NCBI GenBank assembly: GCA_007844125.1
Contig: CM017558.1
Location: forward strand, 47,688,164-47,752,163
Source of the DNA: Sinonovacula constricta
Lineage: Eukaryota; Mollusca; Bivalvia; Cardiida; Solecurtidae
DNA length: 64,000 nt
Direction: 5' to 3'
Position 1 is the stretch's first letter; the number at the start of each line of letters is the position of its first letter. Shown piece by piece: positions 12,201 through 23,600 of this stretch. Made by a program: the position numbers and the translations under genes. Below the pieces are notes generated by a model. That model was not told the DNA's origin, did no database searches, and saw nothing but the letters and a program-made list of their open reading frames with translations.

Positions 12201-15200
12201 TTATGTGTCTAACATTTGACTATTATGCTATAATTCAAAGAAAACAAATTACATGCACGTACACTCAGATCTCTGATCAAAGTACAATTCATGTCAATAT
12301 TTCGATGTAACCGATAGTTTGAAACATTTATATATATTTCTTATTGTTTTTAACCTGTATAATATCAGCGCTTGGACATTTTGTATTCAAATAGATCGTT
12401 TTTCTTTTAATTGCTTGCATTTGAGAAACTCGTCAGGAAGTGCGAGGTTTGAGCTCTGTAAAACCGGTTTAAGCACCCCAGTCGGTCCATATTGCCGACT
12501 GACCGTTCCAAGGCGGAAACTGTCGAGTTTGCTCTTTTCGTTAAATTACTCATCACAAATTTGTTCTTACTTTTCGCTTGTGAAATACCTTTGTTCTGTG
12601 CCTTTTCGAAGTTTGGTATATGTTGCAATGCTCATAGGACTTTGTCATATATTCTTATCTACAAGATGGAAACTATCTAGCAATTATAGATTTTAGGCCT
12701 TTTAACGCTTCAGCCACCCGCCGTTGATTGTTTGAGGCACACATCTCACCAATTCTAAATGGAATTCGCGATTTGGTCTCTAAGCTTTTTTTCCAAATTT
12801 AAATATGATAATACAAATTCACGAACAATTGTACTAATTATAAGGTTTTGTGTTCTTTCTTTCCAGCATTTCTGCCATGGCCAGCACGCAGGCGCACATC
12901 TTGTTCATATTAACAATCACCAGGAACAAGTCTTCCTAAAAAGCTTCCTGTCCACGTTCCCAGGTATCTCTACTATTATTTCTGGTTCCCCACGTGTAGT
13001 TTACGTTTGTAGACTCTTGCCGAGATTTGTAGGCACGTGATGACGCTTGTACTGCGTTGGCGAGGTGTAATGTTACATAATGACGCTTGGCTAGGCTGTT
13101 GTTGATGCTTGTTTTACCTTTTGGCTTGGTTATTTGTGACGCTTGCAGTCAGGTGGTTACGGTTATAGATATGTATTATCTCTTTAAAACGGTTGGTCAA
13201 GTTTGTAGACATATAATGACGCGTGCAGACATGTGTTGACGGTAGTAGACGTGAAACCTTTAAACAATTGGTGACATTCGTAGACTATTGGCGGTTATTG
13301 TAGATATTTGGAGCTGCTTTTAGATTTTTAAACTCTCTTCAAATCATTTTTAATATTATTTATGTGGTACGCTCATATACTACTATTCTGTTGAACAGCA
13401 GGCGCGTTGTAAGTGTCCAAGTTATCGCTAACATTTCTATCAACAGCACCAATACACTGGATTGGTCTCAATGACCGTAAGACAGAGGGACATTATGTGT
13501 GGACTGACCATCAGCAGGGAACCTTCTTTAACTGGGCTCATGGGCAGCCGGACAACCACAATGATGCCGACTGTGCGGGGATCTCCCGAAACGCAAACTA
13601 TAACTGGATGGACTTCCAGTGCCACCATAACTACAACCCACTATGCGAACTGACGTAAGAATCGAAAGTGTTTGGTTTGTAGCAACTCCTTATCACAGAT
13701 AAACCTCACCTGCACATTTTCATAAACTAATGTTCCAAATTCGAAAAAAGATACCGACAATAGAAATAAAACACAGAATAAACGAATTTTATTAAACACA
13801 TTGTTTTCAGCTCTATTTAATTTTGGCACATTGATTTACTACGAGCTTAGGGCTACCATACGGCGATTTGTTTGCTGTTATCAAGGGTCTTTTTGCAATT
13901 CAGAAAAAAATGTAAGAATATTGTCGGCCGCAAGGCATACGCATGTAAACCATATGAACGGCGTTAATCAGTCTAAGGCATGTGGATTTTTACAGGCGAC
14001 TTTTCAAAGTAAGAAAAATGATAATTTGCTGATCTATTAATGGACAACTAAAAAAGCAGAAAAACTGTTTTAAACTATAAAGTTAATCACCAGATTGAAC
14101 TGTTGTACATGTTTACAGGAGTCACAATATGGTGGTAGGGCCAACTATCGTCGTGCCTCCATTTCCAACTGCAACGTAAGTAGCATGCTGTCTCTCAATT
14201 TGTCCCTTAAGCTGCGATGGTTCATTCTGGTTCGCTCGGCAGAAGCTGTCTGGAATCTCGGGATATTTGCATTGATCGGTAATGTTCGCGGTCTCTTCCC
14301 GATAATGTTTGAACCGTCCAAATAGTGCCTGCCAAATTAAAAGCCGTAGAAGCAGTCGGGAATCAATCAAGTAGACTTCATGATGGTTAGGAAACAGTAG
14401 TTTAGAGATGTTGTCTGGAAGGATTTATACTCTTTTAAAAAATACTTTTTACCTCGACTTGATTAAAGGCCTATCTCATCTATACTTACATATACAACCT
14501 AACAAACCAACCCGCTCACCGACCTAACAAGATTACTCGACAGCTTGTCGACCAAACAAACACAAACAAACATGACACAGCATAATTCAATGGTTATTCG
14601 GTACATCTTAAAAAGCCGGAACGAAAACCCTTATGCTGCATAACAAGCCAAGTGGATTTCATTAGTAGTTCTTGTTCCTTAGCTTTGAATAGAAGCACAT
14701 TCTGCAGTAAGTCGTGGATTGACAAGAATCTCTTCATAGTTAGTGTAAAGAATTTGAGTTCTGACGGATTTGTAGCTAAGAAGGTCCAACACCCACAACT
14801 GTTCATCCATTGGGCCATTTTTTTCTGCTAAGCTACTCGACCACACATTTCGTTCCCCTTCATTTATGACCACGTTGTGATAAGACGTATCCACCAGAAC
14901 ATCCGAGATAAAGTGAATGCTGATCTTCTTTTCTTTGTACTACTTTTAATGTAGTATATTTACTTGTTAATCTAGCATCACATTCCTAAATCCAAGTTCC
15001 ACCTGTGTCGAATTTTGGTAAAAATATGGTGGAAATTGTACATTATCAGGTAAAGGTTGCGTAGATGTCGGTTTCGTTGAACTCGTAAAGAAGACATGGC
15101 GAAACAATTTTACATATGATGCATGGTACATTTTATACAAATCTAAGTAGTGTAAGAGTAGGCGTGTGTTGGTCGTACTCGATCGAGAAGCAATCAAGAA

Positions 15201-17431
15201 GAAGTCACATACAAGCAGTTTATTGAGTTAGTCGAGGACTTTTGGAGGTCGTAATGGTCTGATTGGCAGCTGAAATGAACATTTTGTTTACATGATTATT
15301 TGCTTAGTTAATCTCGAAACAACTAAACTTCGCATGAATACAACTGTGATTTAAAGTCGCCGAGTTGTCATCAACTTGATAGCACAGGCGCTTTGATACG
15401 TCACTCGGTAACATCCCGACATCTGGTCGACCAGTCTTGAAACTACCTTTATGTCTTTAGGGCATTAGAAAAAAACATTAAAAAATCTTTAATAGGCCCA
15501 AGACCGACTTGAAACCGATATTTGCATTGTACCATAAAGTGGACTGACATTTGGCCCATAATCTGGTTACGTAAAGGGACGACAAACAAGACTCAAGTTT
15601 TATACTAATATGTGCGCCAATATTCATAGCGTTGTAAAGAATACTTGACTTTTACTTATCTATGGTCATGTTCAATGTAGCAGCAGTCAATATAGACTGT
15701 ATTGGTACAATCGATGTCTCCAGTCTGTTTACATGTTTACAGCAAGTGTTACATGTTGGCTGTACTCCCACACAGCTTGCATGTTTTGCCACGGCCTAGA
15801 TAAGCAGGTTTTTGCTTACAAATGAGGCCAGTCCATTCTGACATCCTTTGTTTGATGGTGGTGGTGATTGGCTTATGTTTTGTCCGTCCTTATAGCTCCT
15901 GGTTTGGAAAAATGTCTGGCCACCTCATCATGATGAGTTTTTCGGAGACATCGGTTAATGAATAGGTAAATAAGAAAAGGTCCTATAAAAATGAACACCT
16001 GATGTGCAGGTTGATTGAATCAAAAAGCCGATTCTCTAGATGTCCACTTTGAAGATGTCTGCCCATCTTATTCATTTTCTCAATTGTTTCTCCCGCTGCA
16101 TACGTCTTTATTGGCTGAATAGTGCAACAAGGCTTTGACCATTTCTCAACGAAAGTAGCACGTCTTTCTTAATTTTCCGCTCTTCGTTGTACTGTTTGCA
16201 TTGTTTCCGGTTAAAAGTATAGTAATGCTTTCGCCGCAGTAGTATGTCAATCACGATGAGCGTGCTACCGTGCCATACATTGTGATCTGTAAGATATAAT
16301 ATTTCTTCTGATGAAACTGAATAGGTAAATAAGAAAAGGTCCTATCAAACAAAATGTCCACAGATATTAAAATTTAATCTACCTCTAGACAAAGGAAAAA
16401 ATGGTCAATATAAATGTGACAAAAACATAGAGACGAGAAATAACATAAAAATGAAAAAACATCAGTCACCGCCTAGTCCATCCGTGCCTGTTTCATGCCC
16501 ATTATTTTTTGCCTCCAATTTTCGGGAACCTTTCGGGTTGTAGCAGAAAAAAACATTGCTTTGGTATTATTACTGGTTGGAATCACCTACAAAAAGAATG
16601 GTACAAATACAAATATAATTGTTAAATCTTAGCATCAAGTGGCCTCGACGTTCATCAGATTCAAAATATTTTCTCTAAAAAGTAAAAACAAAATGGCCTT
16701 TTTTTCTCGGAAACTGCGCATTTTGTCAATGGCCTAATGACCTTCATGCGGACCTTCCAACCCATGATGGAGTTTAAATTGACTGCCGGTTTGCCATTAT
16801 CACACTAAGATCGTTTTGTCATACAGTAACTGCAGAATATTTAATCTTGACATATAATTGACGACTCGACATTTTTTGCAGGGCTGTTATTGAAACGGAG
16901 GTTCCCATCGTAAATCCTGGAACCACGTAAGGGCGTTGTTTATATGGAATAAAATATTATATCATGATAAAGCAAATGCACTGGCAGGTTTAAATTAAAG
17001 CTGGAAACAGCAACCACTCACTTGTTTTTATGCCTTATATGGATATTGCTACATTGTCATTTTATCTATACATTTGGAAAAAACAAATCTGCTTTGTTTG
17101 GCATAATTTTGAAATCGTTACAAGTGTTTAAAATAGATTGTTAAGTAAAACACATATTGAGTTCTCATATGTCATTACTAGAGAGAGATATTGTTGACGC
17201 ATGAATTACACAGTATTAAATAATCCGTTATCGTGAATTTAAGACAATTATCACAGTATATATTGACATTACTTTTCATTTTAAGCTTTTTAGTAACAAA
17301 TTGCCTTTTTTAATTTTTACAGTTTGTTCTTTCATTATATTCACTTTTTCATTTTAAGATATTTTTAATTTTTCGTGTTACTTCAAAGCAACATTTGTAT
17401 CTTCAGGATCGAAGTAGTAATCGGCCGCTAA
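7158..17431 (+). CDS. CTL-2: secreted C-type lectin (QPD type) with Thr/Pro/Val-rich C-terminal tail
   Basis: Exons 7158..7206, 10259..10347, 12867..12963, 13447..13654, 14119..14175, 16882..16926 and 17407..17431; phases agree throughout (570 bp, 189 aa, stop TAA 17429-17431). Exon 1 encodes a hydrophobic signal peptide (MVATTCLFIIVFISGA). Exons 2-4 encode one long-form C-type lectin domain: CPNGWTTFGESCY, then FCHGQHAGAHLVHI, WIGLNDR, GQPDNHNDADC, and NYNWMDFQC ending PLCEL. All six canonical cysteines are present. QPD predicts galactose-type binding by family rules; WMD stands where WND is usual. Exons 5-7 encode a Val/Pro/Thr-rich tail (VVPPFPTAT, ETEVPIVNPG) ending VIGR. Poly(A) signal AATAAA is at 17519-17524. 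Intron 2 holds dead exon-2 copies; intron 5 carries about 2 kb of inserted sequence. Confidence 0.93.
7440..7770. other. GC-richer segment in CTL-2 intron 1, unrecognised
   Basis: Base composition differs visibly from the flanking AT-rich intron. A 61-codon frame at 7596-7781 shows no family motif. It may be a fragment of an inserted element, but I cannot name it. Confidence 0.25.
8275..8590. repeat. Block shared between CTL-2 intron 1 and CTL-3 intron 2
   Basis: Sequence around ATTCACATGTTTATGACCAA, AATCATCATCCAAAT and TTCCGAACTGTTGG recurs in CTL-3 intron 2 at 25618-25700 plus 26255-26500. The CTL-3 copy is split by about 555 bases that contain repeat R1. Shared flanks near 9330-9370 and 26585-26640 (ACATTTCCAAAACCAATTAT) extend the homology. 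It is either an old paralogous segment or a second dispersed repeat. Confidence 0.6.
9180..9247. repeat. (TA)n microsatellite, about 68 bp
   Basis: Uninterrupted TA dinucleotide run in CTL-2 intron 1. Confidence 0.95.
9748..9764. repeat. Poly(C) run of 17
   Basis: Homopolymer of C in CTL-2 intron 1, followed by TTCCCCC. Its length is prone to assembly error. Confidence 0.9.
11060..11320 (+). pseudogene. Dead partial copy 1 of CTL-2 exon 2 with intron flank
   Basis: At 11271-11310 the sequence ACATGGTAAGCAGACCATGC, followed by ACAACA, matches the 3' part of real exon 2 (CCATGGCGAGCAGGCCATGC, then ACAACAGTG at 10313-10340). The reading frame and the donor site are lost. The preceding bases (GCGATATAATAC, CAGTCAATATAT, AGACCCTTAAAA) recur before and after the second copy, which marks a tandem duplication within the intron. 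Confidence 0.6.
11112..11145. repeat. Perfect 14-bp inverted repeat with 6-base loop
   Basis: GATATTGACCGAGG, loop CTGCGT, then CCTCGGTCAATATC: a perfect hairpin. A decayed relative (CAGACTGCATCCTCAATCAA) lies near 11710 in the neighbouring duplication unit. The function is unknown; it could be a transposon end. Confidence 0.85.
11650..11890 (+). pseudogene. Dead partial copy 2 of CTL-2 exon 2 with donor site
   Basis: At 11812-11860 the sequence CTACATGGCGAATAGACCAT, followed by AAACAACAGTAAGG, matches the end of exon 2. A GTAAGTGTTGCAG donor region equivalent to the real GTAAGTGCTGCAG follows. A TAA in the exon frame breaks it. Upstream bases repeat those before copy 1. It is the second product of partial tandem duplication in intron 2, and a possible source of cryptic splicing. 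Confidence 0.68.
12355..12690 (+). repeat. Dispersed repeat R1, copy in CTL-2 intron 2
   Basis: It begins ATCAGCGCTTGGACATTTTG, continues through GAAGTGCGAGGTTTGAGCTC, AAAACCGGTTTAAGCACCCC and GACCGTTCCAAGGCGG, and ends near TATGTTGCAATGCTCATAGG. Closely matching copies lie at 25700-26255 (+), 19735-20235 (-), 23340-23500 (-) and 42840-43125 (+). The overlapping ORFs here are products of the repeat, not genes. Confidence 0.85.
12964..13446. repeat. CTL-2 intron 3 with degenerate short repeats
   Basis: Imperfect reiterations of TGACGCTTG, TGTAGACAT and GTAGACGTG fill about 13015-13300. The spacing is irregular, so this is an old, decayed minisatellite. CTL-3 intron 3 contains a different degenerate repeat in the equivalent place. 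Confidence 0.5.
14176..16150. other. About 2 kb of inserted or duplicated sequence in CTL-2 intron 5
   Basis: Compared with the matching CTL-1 intron, homology breaks right at the exon 5 donor and resumes at about 16150. The donor-like string CAACGTAAGTAGCA at 14172 reappears as CAACGAAAGTAGCA at 16144. The interval contains minus-strand ORF pieces (14594-14894 and 14967-15197) with protein-like composition but no family that I recognise. It may be a decayed mobile element or a processed pseudogene. Confidence 0.45.
15957..16345. repeat. Direct repeat pair flanking resumption of intron homology
   Basis: AATAGGTAAATAAGAAAAGG, followed by TCCTAT, occurs at about 15960 and again at about 16320. 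The second copy starts a roughly 160-bp insertion (to about 16485) that is absent from the CTL-1 intron, where CTGAAT continues directly into CCTTCCGTGCCTG. Confidence 0.6.
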
Positions 17432-17518
17432 ACCATGCAGGATGTGCAGTAGTTCGCAAGCAGTCTAAACAGTGTATGCATTTCAAGCTTTATGTCTATT
17501 ACAATTGTAATGTACAAT

Positions 17519-17524
17519 AATAAA
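17519..17524 (+). promoter_or_regulatory. Polyadenylation signal of CTL-2
   Basis: AATAAA lies 88 bases after the stop codon. The 3' UTR aligns with that of CTL-1. Confidence 0.55.
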
Positions 17525-17979
17525 CAACATGTCCCACGCGTTGAATTGAGTATATTTGTATCCTATAACGTTACCTGCTAGTGACGAAGAAAGTCGTAAC
17601 CTGATAAGTATCGGCTTATTTGTGCGAAAACACAAGGTACACCGGAACTATCCATTTATAAGTGTAGTGCCTTACAAGCCTTTTGCAGTAAATATGGTTG
17701 ACCTAAACAAATTAGAACAGGTTGGAAGCTTGGCGTCAATATTATTTCGCTGTTGTTGTTACAACAATTAGGCGTCATATTGCCACATAGACATTATGAT
17801 GGGCCCTCTTTCATAACATTTGCCTTTTTGTGCGAGCGCGCATGCAGGTTATTGTTCTTTCAGGTAAACACTGAAGAATGCAGTTTCGCCATTATCAAGT
17901 TACCCACTCAACAACTAGTTCTTAAAACTGATTCACAAGAATACTTAGCTTTCGATGGTATATTGGCTGAATTAGGAGA

Positions 17980-18858
17980 TGGAGAAAAGCAGCAAAGTCA
18001 CTATAGGTGGGGTCATGCATGAAGATAAAAGGCATGTACCGGAGAGGCTGTACCGTCAATTAAAATAAACGCATATAATTTATAGGAGAGCTCAGAGATT
18101 ATATTTGCGAATAGGCAGATAGAGCTTCGGAAGAGACTCCTGGATTCTATGCAACATAGTCAATATTCAACTGCAGTTAGAATTACTACCAACTTTAAGC
18201 CTTAAAGTACCTACTAGAGATATAGTACGGGCACTTCTAGCGTCTGAGTGTTATTGGAGAACGAAGCTGGGCTGAGAGAAGATAACTTGCTCCTGTGCGG
18301 TTGATCGGATCTGCTATTTTATGTGGCCATGTCTCACAGGTTATAAAACAGATTAAACAACGAAATGCCGAAATAGATTTAGTCTTTACCCACTTTGGAT
18401 TGCTGCTCGAGCAGGGTGGCTCGAACAGGAAAGGTGTGACAGAATCTATCAATGACTCAAGGCACCAGCCATGCGTTGTCTATATACCCTACCAAGAGAA
18501 ATTATATCGCTCTTAGCGAGTTGAGAGAGCAGCACGAGACATTAAGGCATTTGCGGAAGAGGTAAATTATCCTGAGTTAGGTTAGCGATCAAATTACAGC
18601 CGAGGCATAACTATAAGGCTCAAGAAACCTCAAAATAGCATAGAAGAAAGAAATAAAAATCCGCAGACCCTGAATGAAGCATTAGATCTGGTAACGTTCT
18701 TAGAACATAATTGCAAAGAGACACTAGGACGAGAGGAGAAACCGAATAAGACAAGGCGATAAGCTAGGATGTTATAGTAGATGGTCCATAATTTGAAGTT
18801 AAATGGATAAATTTGCTTACATAGGCCACTATGCAGCAGTTGGATGCAAGTCTCAAGT
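17980..18858 (+). mobile_element. Second, truncated copy of the gypsy relic downstream of CTL-2
   Basis: It matches 2640-3490 closely, from GATGGAGAAAAG through AGACTCCTGGATTCTATGCA and a gag remnant encoding TLNEALDLVTFLEHN, to CAGCAGTTGGATGCAAGTCT. Homology then stops where the 32-bp minisatellite begins. The shared position after a paralogous lectin 3' end shows joint duplication. Confidence 0.8.
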
Positions 18859-19186
18859 AACTGGTGGCCGCCTAGCCGTTACGAGGCGGTAACTGTTGGT
18901 CGCCTGGCCGTTACGAGGCGGTAACTGGTGGCCGCCTGGCCGTTACGAGGCGGTAACTGGTGGTCGCATGGCCGTTACGTGGCGGTAACTGTTGGTCGCC
19001 TGGCCGTTACGAGGCGGTAACTGTTGGTCGCCTGGCCGTTACGAGGCGGTAACTGGTGGCCGCCGGGCCATTCCGAGGCGGTAACTGGTGGCCGCCGGGC
19101 CGTTCCGAGGCGGTAACTGGTGGCCGCCGGGCCGTTCCGAGGCGGTAACTGCTGGCCGCCTGGCCGTTCCGAGGCGGTAACTGTTG
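18859..19186. repeat. 32-bp GC-rich minisatellite, about 10 copies
   Basis: The unit reads AACTGTTGGTCGCCTGGCCG, then TTACGAGGCGGT, with T/G, ttac/ttcc and cct/ccg variants; later copies (7-10) carry TTCC. Each unit contains two overlapping inverted pairs, CCGCCT/AGGCGG and GTTAC/GTAAC. The core is very close to the GACCGTTCCAAGGCGGTAAC, then TGT segment inside repeat R1. The minus-strand ORF across it is a by-product. Confidence 0.92.
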
Positions 19187-19592
19187 TTTTTCCTCCTTTC
19201 ATAAAATGCCTTGTCTCATTCTTTTTGTATCTTAATTTAACCTCGCTATTGTGTTTTTGTATTTAATAATTATTTCATGATTATATACATGTGTTAATTT
19301 TCAGAGGACCTTTTCCCTTTTTGATTCTATATTAATATAAAATATCGTCGTAATACTTTTATTATGGTTTATTATTTTAATCGGTTAATAGAGTTGTATA
19401 CACACATGCTCTATTTTTAATTTTTAATTTTTAAAAGCTGGTTCTTTGATGCTTGTAAACATTAATTCGATGCAAAATTACATTCATATACCAATTCTGA
19501 TTTAACGATATTAAATTACATTACTTTAAGTCTACATATGGTAAAGATAATGTTCAATCAAGTACCATATCGTACCATATATTAAAACACGC

Positions 19593-19658
<66 letters not shown>
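19593..19658. repeat. (AAT)n microsatellite, about 66 bp
   Basis: Uninterrupted AAT/ATA trinucleotide run between CTL-2 and CTL-3. Confidence 0.95.
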
Positions 19659-19734
19659 TTTAACATGAGTCGTGTTAGTTAAAAGATTGGGCTTCTGTTA
19701 GAACGATAATTGAAAAAAGAACACTTAACTAAAT

Positions 19735-20235
19735 CTCATAATACGACAATAAGACAAATAAAAGTTGAAAAGGCACAAGAGAAATGTACGCATATGCCAG
19801 TCAAATGTGAAGGTTACCAGAAAACTGGGACAAGACATGATATAAAATAGAACAAACCCACAGTTACCGCAATGAAAAGGTCGGTCGACAGAATGTGTGC
19901 TCAAACCGGTCGACGGAGCTCTAACCTCGCGCTTCCTGAGAGGTTTCTCATTAACAAGCAGTGAAAAGAAAAACAAAACCTATTTAAAATACAGCCGATC
20001 ATCAAGTGATGACGAATCCTTAGATCTAAGTATTGACTTAAATAAACAGTCGTAACGAAATAAAATGTAGTAATAACAGCATTGTATATGGTTGGAGATA
20101 GAAGTATTATCTAAGCTGACAGCTGCACAAATATAAGACTGAGGAAATAAACTACTTGAATCAAGAACAAAAATAACCAGATGACAAGTGTAAATAATTG
20201 TAGCGTCCTGTTCATGTGTAGATGACATTAAGTAC
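19735..20235 (-). repeat. Dispersed repeat R1, long copy upstream of CTL-3
   Basis: In reverse orientation it carries the R1 landmarks ATGAACAGGACGCTACAA, GAAGCGCGAGGTTAGAGCTC, ACCGGTTTGAGCAC, GCGGTAACTG and CTTGTGCCTTTTCAA, in the order seen at 25740-26220. It is one of the longest copies, about 500 bp. Confidence 0.75.
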
Positions 20236-20521
20236 CAAAGTCAATTGTACGTGAAAGAAAAAAAGACGCGTAGAAATCTTGATAGAACGAATTGAAAGAC
20301 AACATAGATTACATGCACACGAAATAATTTTACGACCACTACAATGCTTAGGTAACATAGTTGTGATCATGTACTCGAAAATACGACACGGTTCCTTTAG
20401 TATTGCAACATATATTAAAACAAACGCAGTGGTGGACCAAGTGTAACAGCACTCCCACATTTAATGTGTATGTACCTGGTTCTTTGAACCAAAGTAATAA
20501 TGCGGTGTCATAAGAGTGCTT

Positions 20522-20536
20522 TTATCTCCAGATAAG
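20522..20536 (+). promoter_or_regulatory. GATA motifs upstream of CTL-3
   Basis: TTTATCTCCAGATAAG places a GATAAG (20531-20536) next to a reverse-strand TTATC, about 105 bases before the ATG. The block AATGCGGTGTCATAAGAG just before it matches the CTL-4 upstream block AATGCGGCTACGATAAGAG. Confidence 0.45.
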
Positions 20537-20638
20537 TAAGACAAAGGGTTTCGTGATAACGAGTGGCACAATGTTTGAGTCATTTCATCACGACTATCAT
20601 TGTTCTTACACATCTGTAAACAAAGCAGAAGATACAAT

Positions 20639-23600
20639 ATGACGCTAAATTTCCCTACCTGGCTTACGTTTGCTACAATTATATGTGCAGCTTGTAAGTA
20701 TATTACACTGGTATATATATTTATTGTTTTACTTATTCATTTTTGAAAAACGCATCTTTGTTTCAATCATTGTTGTTTGATCTCACTTGATGTTGCAATT
20801 ATTGGTTTAATGTTGTTTAATGTCTTCGTGATGTTGTTTTTGCCGATGTGTGATTGTTTCTGTTAATGATTCAATATATTTCTTTCCGTAAACTCATGTC
20901 GTTATTCCGGGTATTTAGCTGTTTCGCCTTATAATACTTTTAATGCTTATACATGGATGATTGTGTTAATATTGTTGCTATAGCCACTCTGTTGTTGTTT
21001 CTGATGATAATGTTGCTATTTCTGATGAAGGGCTGTTTCTCGTAGGTTGGTGTATTTATTTATGTTTGTCTATTGCCAATGATGATTCTATTGTTTATAC
21101 ATGGCTGATACTTTTGCTGGAAGTGTCTCTAAACATAGAAAACTACAACGTTTGTACTATAATCTATGATAAGAGAGACGATTTTACCGTAAGGATAGTT
21201 AATTACCTATACTCTAAAAGTGTTCTCCCTTGCGTTCTTTCCTATTCTATATATATATACATTCCAACTTACAAGCACTGCACGCGTGTGTACAGAACTT
21301 GAAGATTTCTAGATACCAATTACAAATTATTACAACAAGGCGTTAGATTGCATAATCTGTGGAAAGCGTTCTCAATTTTCGCCGTGAAGAATTTGTTGCT
21401 TTAAATTATTTAAACACTGTAAGCCTTCATGATCTTTAGGAAAATGTTCTATATAAGTTTCTCAAAGTCAGTGGCCAAAATATCTGATATCTCAACAAAA
21501 CTTATCAGAGAATGTATTGCTGGCGATAACTACATGTGAATCCTAAATGTATTGCATTGGTTCGAATTGACTTTTTTAGACAACTCAGATTGCTTTTAAA
21601 TAACATGATGACCGGACAAGCCACTGAGACTACATGAAAACGTCGACTTCAAGCCAAAATACATATAGTCACTAATGCTATTATGTTTCTTGATCTTTCC
21701 AGTCGTACTATAAATAAGGCAACTTGAGAGTCTCCATTGCCCTGAATGTGAGATTGTGCGACAAGTATAACTTGGGGATATTGTGTGGATTTATTATCCG
21801 ACATGCCATTTTCAGGTCAATCTTCGGCCATTTTTCTCTCTATGAATCTCGCTACCTACAATCCGTTTCACAATACTGAATTTTGTTTTGTTGGTGTGAT
21901 GTTTTTTTTGCAACCGAATAATTTACTTCGTGTTTTTCAAGTAACGTCAGTGCTTTGTATCATGCGTATGACATCATTAAATTGTTCTTATTATACGATT
22001 GGGCGTTAGTTTAAACGATAATTTAATATGTGTGCTTATTGATCATATTTTGATAGTTGTAATTAATATTGTAATTTATGTTATATTCCTAAATTGTATT
22101 ATATGCTCAGTTATTAACTCCAGGTGTAGGTGCATTATCATTTGCCGCTCTGATGGGATAATTTTATTTACAATGTTAGTCTTTAAGAAAAACTTTCCGG
22201 AAATTCGAGGTTGGAGAGCTCCGAAAACAAATGCCCTATGTTTGTCTCTATATGTGCATTTCTCGCCTTAATGTTTTTTTTACTGTTTTTTAACCTATGT
22301 GCAGCTACATTTTATTATTGTGTTAATTCTCATAGAACCATTTCATATTTTCCTATTCAAGCAGACTGGATAAGAAAGTGCCCCCTATCTCATTCTCTGC
22401 TGGAAACATCGTGTGTATTCTTTGCGTTTTCAATCCTCTAAGTATACTTGGAGTTTTTCATCTCATATACCTATCGACAGCATTTTTTTCAGACAGGGTC
22501 GAGTTTACAATGATGCTCTTCCTATTGCTGAGAGACCACTTAACAAAGCATGGCTTGATGCTGGATTAGTCAACATAGTAAGCAATGTTAGTCCTTTGTA
22601 GATATAATCATTTGGAGTTTATTACAGATGCATGTGTAAAATGTTATGTGTAATTTTGTTACTATATAACTTGCAGGTCACATTGATGTACTACAATATT
22701 ATATTTTCTTCTACAAAAAGTTACTGGTAAAAGGGTTGTTTTTGCAGACGCCGTGGAGTGTCCTGATGGATGGACCACTTTCCAGGGGTCCTGTTACATG
22801 CAAGGAGAACAGGCCATGAACTTCACGGATGGACAGGTACCGTGCCGGTTATTATTTTCCGCTGGGATATGGTATTTAATTATCCGTTAATACTAGGGGT
22901 GTAACGATACGCTACTCTCATGATACGATACGTATCGCGATACATACAACACGATACGATACGTATCGCGATGCATAATATTTTAGTACTGATGATACTT
23001 CTTTGTTTATGACATAGGTACACTATTACACCATGACATATTAAACAATAAGTTAGCAAAGCTACTTACTGAAACTAAGGACTTGTAAGTCTGTAAGTCT
23101 ATAATCAGAATGTATGACATAAAATATTAAATGATTTAACTGTATTAGAATAACCTGAAATTTTAAAATGTTAGGTCTTAAAAAATAAAAAGTAATATAA
23201 TATTTCTTAAAATATTTTTTTCTCATCTTTATTGTAAATTCTGAATGCCCCTCACAAATAAAATACAACAGTTAGGTACACTAGAAAAAAAACAACATGA
23301 TAAAGTTTAATAACAATATGAAGTGTCAACACAGTCAGCTTGTAAGTAGTTAGTGCTTTGTATGAATAAGAATATATAAAACAAATTCCTATGAGCATTG
23401 CAACATATACAAAAATGTAAAAGACACAGGACCAAGGTATTTACATGCACGCCAAATGTTAAAGTGAGAACAAATTTGTCCCCTGGTATCAAAATATTCA
23501 TGTCCTACTGACGAGGCCAGATATTATTCTGCTTTTTAACAAGGAGGCGATCAGTATTGATGCCATCAATTGCGCTCGTAATTTCACATTTCTCATTTCA

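Noticed and set aside
12319..12696. 125-codon ORF as a lectin or membrane protein gene
   Set aside because: It coincides with dispersed repeat R1, which recurs elsewhere with broken frames.
14594..15197. Minus-strand ORFs as a functional gene
   Set aside because: The pieces are split by stops and lie inside an interval inserted in CTL-2 intron 5; no family recognised, so kept only as an unexplained segment.
18975..19202. 75-codon repetitive ORF
   Set aside because: By-product of the 32-bp minisatellite; the unit length is not a multiple of three, so the frame changes from unit to unit.
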